DNA of 27,749 nucleotides from DSWT01 sp035415725 (GTDB lineage Bacteria; Chloroflexota; Anaerolineae; B4-G1; SLSP01). Where the stretch lies: contig DAOOGN010000056.1 in the NCBI GenBank assembly GCA_035415725.1, forward strand, positions 1 through 27,749, written 5' to 3'. Shown one piece after another: positions 24,915-27,749 of the stretch (position 1 is its first letter; the number at the start of each line of letters is the position of its first letter). A model generated the notes under the pieces. It worked only from the letters and a program-made list of their open reading frames with translations, was not told where the DNA came from and searched no databases. The position numbers were made by a program, and so were the translations under genes.

Positions 24915-25832
24915 ATGGAACCAACACAAAATTCCTCTATTGTGTTACAGACCGATCACCTTGTGATCGAAATCGCCCCAGCGGGCAGTGTGTACCGCGG
25001 CACGCGCTTCGATTGGACGGGTTTCATCACGCAGGTGACGTTAGACGGCATCCATACATTCTGCGTGCCGGAGTCCCGCGTGCCGGGGGAGGGCACCGGC
25101 GGCGTAGGGCTGTGCAACGAGTTCGGCATCGAAGAGGTCATCGGTTACGACGAAGCGACGCCGGGCGAGGCTTTCCCGAAATTGGGCATCGGCCTCCTGG
25201 CGCGCCCCGACGAAAAGCCCTACAATTTCTTCCGCCCCTACGAGATAGTCGCGCCGTTCCCGATCCACGTGACGGCGAAGGCAACTCGCGCTAAGTTCGT
25301 CGTCGATCCGGTCGATTGCCGGGGCTACGCCGTTCGGCTGACCAAGGTGATCACGGTGAAGGGGGCGGAACTGACTCTTGCTTACACACTGGAAAATGTG
25401 GGCGAGAAACCCATCGTGACCACCGAATATGTCCACAACTTTATGGGCATAGATGGGCATGCGCTGGGGCCGGATTACCGGCTGCGCATGCCTTACACGA
25501 TGACCTTTTCCGCTCCGCCGGAGCCATATACCGGGCAGGTGGCGCAGATGATGGCGATCCTCGACGTACAAGGGAGCGACATCCGCTGCCAGGCCACGCC
25601 GGAGCACCCGTTCTACTGCCGTCCGCTGGGTTTCGCCAGGACTGACGCGGCGCAGTGGGAGCTACTTCACGAGCCAACCGGCGTCGGGATGCGCGAGTAT
25701 GACGACTTCGCGCCGGTGCGCGTTGTGGTGTGGGGCACTACGCACGTCATCAGTGCCGAAGTCTTCGCCGCGGTCAACGTCCAGCCTGGCAAAACGCAAC
25801 ACTGGACGCGGCGCTACGAGTTTTTTGCGTAA
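24915..25832 (+). CDS. Aldose 1-epimerase-like (galactose mutarotase-fold) protein
   Basis: A 305-residue cytoplasmic protein without signal peptide. The pattern of beta strands fits the galactose mutarotase-like supersandwich: LVIEIAPAGSVYRGTRFDWTG near the N-terminus, LTKVITVKGAELTLAYTLEN in the middle, then TTEYVHNFMGIDG and EHPFYCRPLGF. Family members convert alpha and beta anomers or bind sugars in non-catalytic roles. The usual catalytic His and Glu cannot be assigned safely, so the exact activity is open. The ATG at 24915 follows AGAGGAGGAG, part of which comes from the upstream direct repeat. It precedes the sulfatase by 82 bp in the same direction, so the two probably serve the same carbohydrate pathway. 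Confidence 0.7.
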   Translation: MEPTQNSSIVLQTDHLVIEIAPAGSVYRGTRFDWTGFITQVTLDGIHTFCVPESRVPGEGTGGVGLCNEFGIEEVIGYDEATPGEAFPKLGIGLLARPDEKPYNFFRPYEIVAPFPIHVTAKATRAKFVVDPVDCRGYAVRLTKVITVKGAELTLAYTLENVGEKPIVTTEYVHNFMGIDGHALGPDYRLRMPYTMTFSAPPEPYTGQVAQMMAILDVQGSDIRCQATPEHPFYCRPLGFARTDAAQWELLHEPTGVGMREYDDFAPVRVVVWGTTHVISAEVFAAVNVQPGKTQHWTRRYEFFA

Positions 25833-25853
25833 GGCGTTTTTCTATCGGCGGAG

Positions 25854-25883
25854 TTAGCAGATGGCTGTTTTCTTATCTGCTAA
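25854..25883. repeat. Small inverted repeat between the epimerase-like and sulfatase genes
   Basis: TTAGCAGAT and ATCTGCTAA pair perfectly over 9 bp with a 12-base loop, followed by another AATCTGCT. It could be a weak terminator or a processing site. Confidence 0.45.
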
Positions 25884-25914
25884 AATCTGCTGACCATTTT
25901 GCAGGAGTGCAACT

Positions 25915-27381
25915 ATGAAAACGGTCGTCATTCTATCCGATTCACTGAACCGTCATTACCTGCCGATGTACGGCAACGACGGAGTGATCGCGCCCAACCT
26001 GGCGCGGTTTGCCGAGCGGTCGGTGGTCTTCGACAATCACTGGATCGGCTCTGCGCCGTGTATGCCCGCGCGGCGCGATATGCTCACCGGACGGCTGAAC
26101 TTCCTCGAACGCGAGTGGGGTGGGTTGGAGCCGTTCGATATTCCTTTCCCACACTTATTGCGTGACCATGCGGACGTCTTCTGCCACATGGAGACCGATC
26201 ACTACCACTACTTCCACGTCGGCGGCGAAAACTACCATAGTCCGTTCAACACCTGGGCTTTACACCGTGGACAGGAATCCGATGCGTTCGTCTCGCGGGT
26301 GACGTCGCCGGAGGAGCCGGAACACCTGGGACAGTGGCGCGCGCAGTACGCGAAAAACCAACTGGCGTTCAAGACCGAGGCCGATTTCTCCACGCCCAAG
26401 ACATTCCAGGGCGCCATCGAGTGGCTCAAAGCGAACGCGGGGGCGGACAACTATCTGCTGTGGGTGGAAGTCTTCGATCCGCATGAGCCGTTCGACTGTC
26501 CGCAGCGCTATCTCGACATGTACGGCGACGATTGGGATGGCCCGCTCTACAACTGGAGCGGCTACGACAAGGTGGATGAAGACAGCGCCGCCATCCGTCA
26601 CCTGCGCCGGCAATACGCCGCTACGCTCACCATGATGGATGCCTGGTTCGGCAAGCTGCTGGACGAACTGGAGCGCCAGAACGCCTTCGCGGACACGCTC
26701 GTCATCGTCACCACCGACCACGGGCATCTGCTCGGCGAACGTGGCCTGACCGGTAAGAACAACTGGCACGCCTGGAACGAGCTGGCGCGCATTCCGCTGC
26801 TGGTGCACCTGCCCGGCGACGTCCACGCGGGCGAGCGCCGCACGCCGCTCACGCAGAACATCGACATCATGCCCACGCTCTGCGATTACTATAACGTGCC
26901 TATTGAACATCCCATCCACGGCGAATCGTGGCGGCCTATGCTGGAGGATCATGCTCCTGCGCGACGTACAGCCGCGCTTTATGGCTGGTTTGGACAGACG
27001 GTCAATGTGACGGACGGACGCTGCACCTACTTTCGCGCGCCTCTCACCGGGGAGAACCAGCCGCTCTACCGCTACTTCCTCACGCCGGGTTCGTTCAGTA
27101 TGCGTGACGTGTGCCCCTTGAGCTTCTACGACGAGGCGCAGTTGGGACTGTGGCTGCCCTACACCGACTATCCCGTCATCCGCGCCCGCGCCTACAAGCG
27201 CCGCAATCCCGATTGGGCCGACAACAGACTGTACGATCTCATCCGTGATCCGGCACAAATGCAGAACCTTGCCGGGACGGAATCCGAGATCGAGTACGCC
27301 GTGCTGCTTGTCGAAACGATGAAAGCACTGGATGCTCCAGAAGAGCAGTTCGAGCGTTTGGGCTTGGAGGCGGCGAGCTGA
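25915..27381 (+). CDS. Type I sulfatase (formylglycine-dependent)
   Basis: A 488-residue member of the alkaline phosphatase/sulfatase superfamily. The formylglycine signature CMPAR starts at Cys49 (SAPCMPARRDMLTGR), so Cys49 should be oxidised to formylglycine. VTTDHGHLLGERG supplies Asp268 and His269 for metal binding, followed by KNNWHAW and RIPLLVHLPG. The N-terminal metal motif is SDSLNRHYL rather than the usual Asp-Asp, closer to the 'DTLRxDHL' subgroup but with His in place of the second Asp. No signal peptide is seen, so it probably acts in the cytoplasm on imported sulfated sugars or related esters. No formylglycine-generating enzyme is in the window. GCAGGAG before the ATG supports the start. 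A strong terminator follows. Confidence 0.92.
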   Translation: MKTVVILSDSLNRHYLPMYGNDGVIAPNLARFAERSVVFDNHWIGSAPCMPARRDMLTGRLNFLEREWGGLEPFDIPFPHLLRDHADVFCHMETDHYHYFHVGGENYHSPFNTWALHRGQESDAFVSRVTSPEEPEHLGQWRAQYAKNQLAFKTEADFSTPKTFQGAIEWLKANAGADNYLLWVEVFDPHEPFDCPQRYLDMYGDDWDGPLYNWSGYDKVDEDSAAIRHLRRQYAATLTMMDAWFGKLLDELERQNAFADTLVIVTTDHGHLLGERGLTGKNNWHAWNELARIPLLVHLPGDVHAGERRTPLTQNIDIMPTLCDYYNVPIEHPIHGESWRPMLEDHAPARRTAALYGWFGQTVNVTDGRCTYFRAPLTGENQPLYRYFLTPGSFSMRDVCPLSFYDEAQLGLWLPYTDYPVIRARAYKRRNPDWADNRLYDLIRDPAQMQNLAGTESEIEYAVLLVETMKALDAPEEQFERLGLEAAS

Positions 27382-27404
27382 TGGTAAAAGCGTGGAGACA
27401 AACA

Positions 27405-27438
27405 TAAAGCCGAGGGTGTGCCTGCGCCCTCGGCTTTA
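27405..27438. terminator. Terminator hairpin after the sulfatase gene
   Basis: Perfect 12-bp arms TAAAGCCGAGGG and CCCTCGGCTTTA with a 10-base loop, 23 bases after the stop codon. A/T at the base of a G/C-rich stem is typical of a bidirectional terminator. Confidence 0.85.
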
Positions 27439-27553
27439 CACAAGGAGGAAGACCGACCCTGTCAACACAATCTTATTCTATCATAACGCCGCATGGCGTA
27501 CTTGACGTAAACCTTACGTGCATCTTGCAAAAGTCTTACGAGCTGGCGAATTG

Positions 27554-27607
27554 GTAACTATTCAGCCGCCCTTGCCAGGTGGTGAACGGGACTTTGGGGA
27601 GGGCACA
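27554..27607 (+). repeat. Dispersed repeat B, copy 2 (inverted relative to copy 1)
   Basis: Reverse complement of bases 1-54 with 49 of 54 matches. It abuts repeat A at 27604. Nothing gene-like is visible between 27439 and 27553; two small palindromes (CGCC/GGCG and ACGTAA/TTACGT) occur near 27486-27520. Confidence 0.85.
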
Positions 27608-27700
27608 TAATAGGTTACCCCTTCGGCAGGTGCTGACCCTCTCATCCCCCAACCCCCTTCTCCCCCGCAAGCGGGGAAGAAGGGGGCGAAAAAGAGGGGG
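27604..27700 (-). repeat. Dispersed G/C-run repeat A, copy 2
   Basis: Inverted copy of 22514-22607 (GACCCTCTCATCCCCCAACC core). Directly adjoining repeat B, it forms a composite of about 150 bp. Confidence 0.85.
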
Positions 27701-27734
27701 TGTGGCGGGCGGCGAAGCCGCCCGCCACACCCCC
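27696..27734. repeat. Perfect 18-bp inverted repeat with 3-base loop
   Basis: GGGGGTGTGGCGGGCGGC, loop GAA, then the exact complement. It overlaps the outer end of repeat A copy 2 and is absent from copy 1. Confidence 0.9.
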
Positions 27735-27749
27735 ACCCAAAATCCCCCT

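Noticed and set aside
24809..25294. 161-residue plus-strand frame overlapping the epimerase-like gene
   Set aside because: It starts inside the direct repeat and reads the epimerase-like gene in the wrong frame; the 24915 frame has the ribosome binding site and domain match.

Overview
The window looks like a chromosomal segment from a member of the Chloroflexota, of the Anaerolineae/Caldilineae/Chloroflexia type. This is inferred from four things: two giant exported proteins ending in the tag (I)YLPLVLR plus 2-3 residues; a very long BTAD/NB-ARC/TPR regulator; PKD-like domains of the 'PITYTWQATDQT' kind; and GC-rich DNA whose gaps hold tandem heptamers, small palindromes and G/C-run repeats. 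No 16S, tRNA, CRISPR array or transposase gene was found, so the placement is by style only.

Layout. 1-2078 (minus strand): a MNT-type nucleotidyltransferase and glutaminyl-tRNA synthetase (glnS). 2079-2664: a repeat-rich gap with a MITE-like palindromic element and the C-terminal remnant of a glutamine synthetase gene. 2665-6943 (plus strand): a carbohydrate block with a sugar isomerase/epimerase, a mannonate-dehydratase-like enzyme, a small conserved protein and a GH42 beta-galactosidase, closed by a perfect hairpin. 6999-10178 (minus strand): a SARP/AfsR-like STAND regulator. 10494-22074 (plus strand): an export cluster with a 1926-residue multidomain gingipain-like (C25) peptidase, a small lipoprotein, a 69-residue protein, and a 1679-residue protein of three CSLREA/beta-helix modules. 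22075-22768: a gene graveyard with a DNA-methyltransferase tail, the tail of another tagged exported protein and a G/C-rich repeat. 22769-24634: a fused homocysteine methyltransferase/methylenetetrahydrofolate reductase. 24635-24914: two 78-bp direct repeats. 24915-27381: an aldose-epimerase-like protein and a sulfatase. 27382-27749: a terminator and composite repeats, one of which is an inverted copy of the first 54 bases of the window.

How the parts may work together (inference). GH42, the UxuA-like dehydratase, the isomerase, the mutarotase-like protein and the sulfatase fit uptake and breakdown of galactose- or uronate-containing, possibly sulfated, polysaccharide. The regulator lies divergent to the C25 peptidase gene. 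The gap between them holds two perfect TATGACG heptamers at an 11-bp period, 9 bp before a possible -10 box. That is the operator layout known for SARP activators, so the regulator may switch on the export cluster. The two giant proteins and one decayed relative share the same terminal tag, which points to a common export or anchoring route. I consider the tag, the SARP-like operator and the C25/CSLREA cluster the most rewarding leads.
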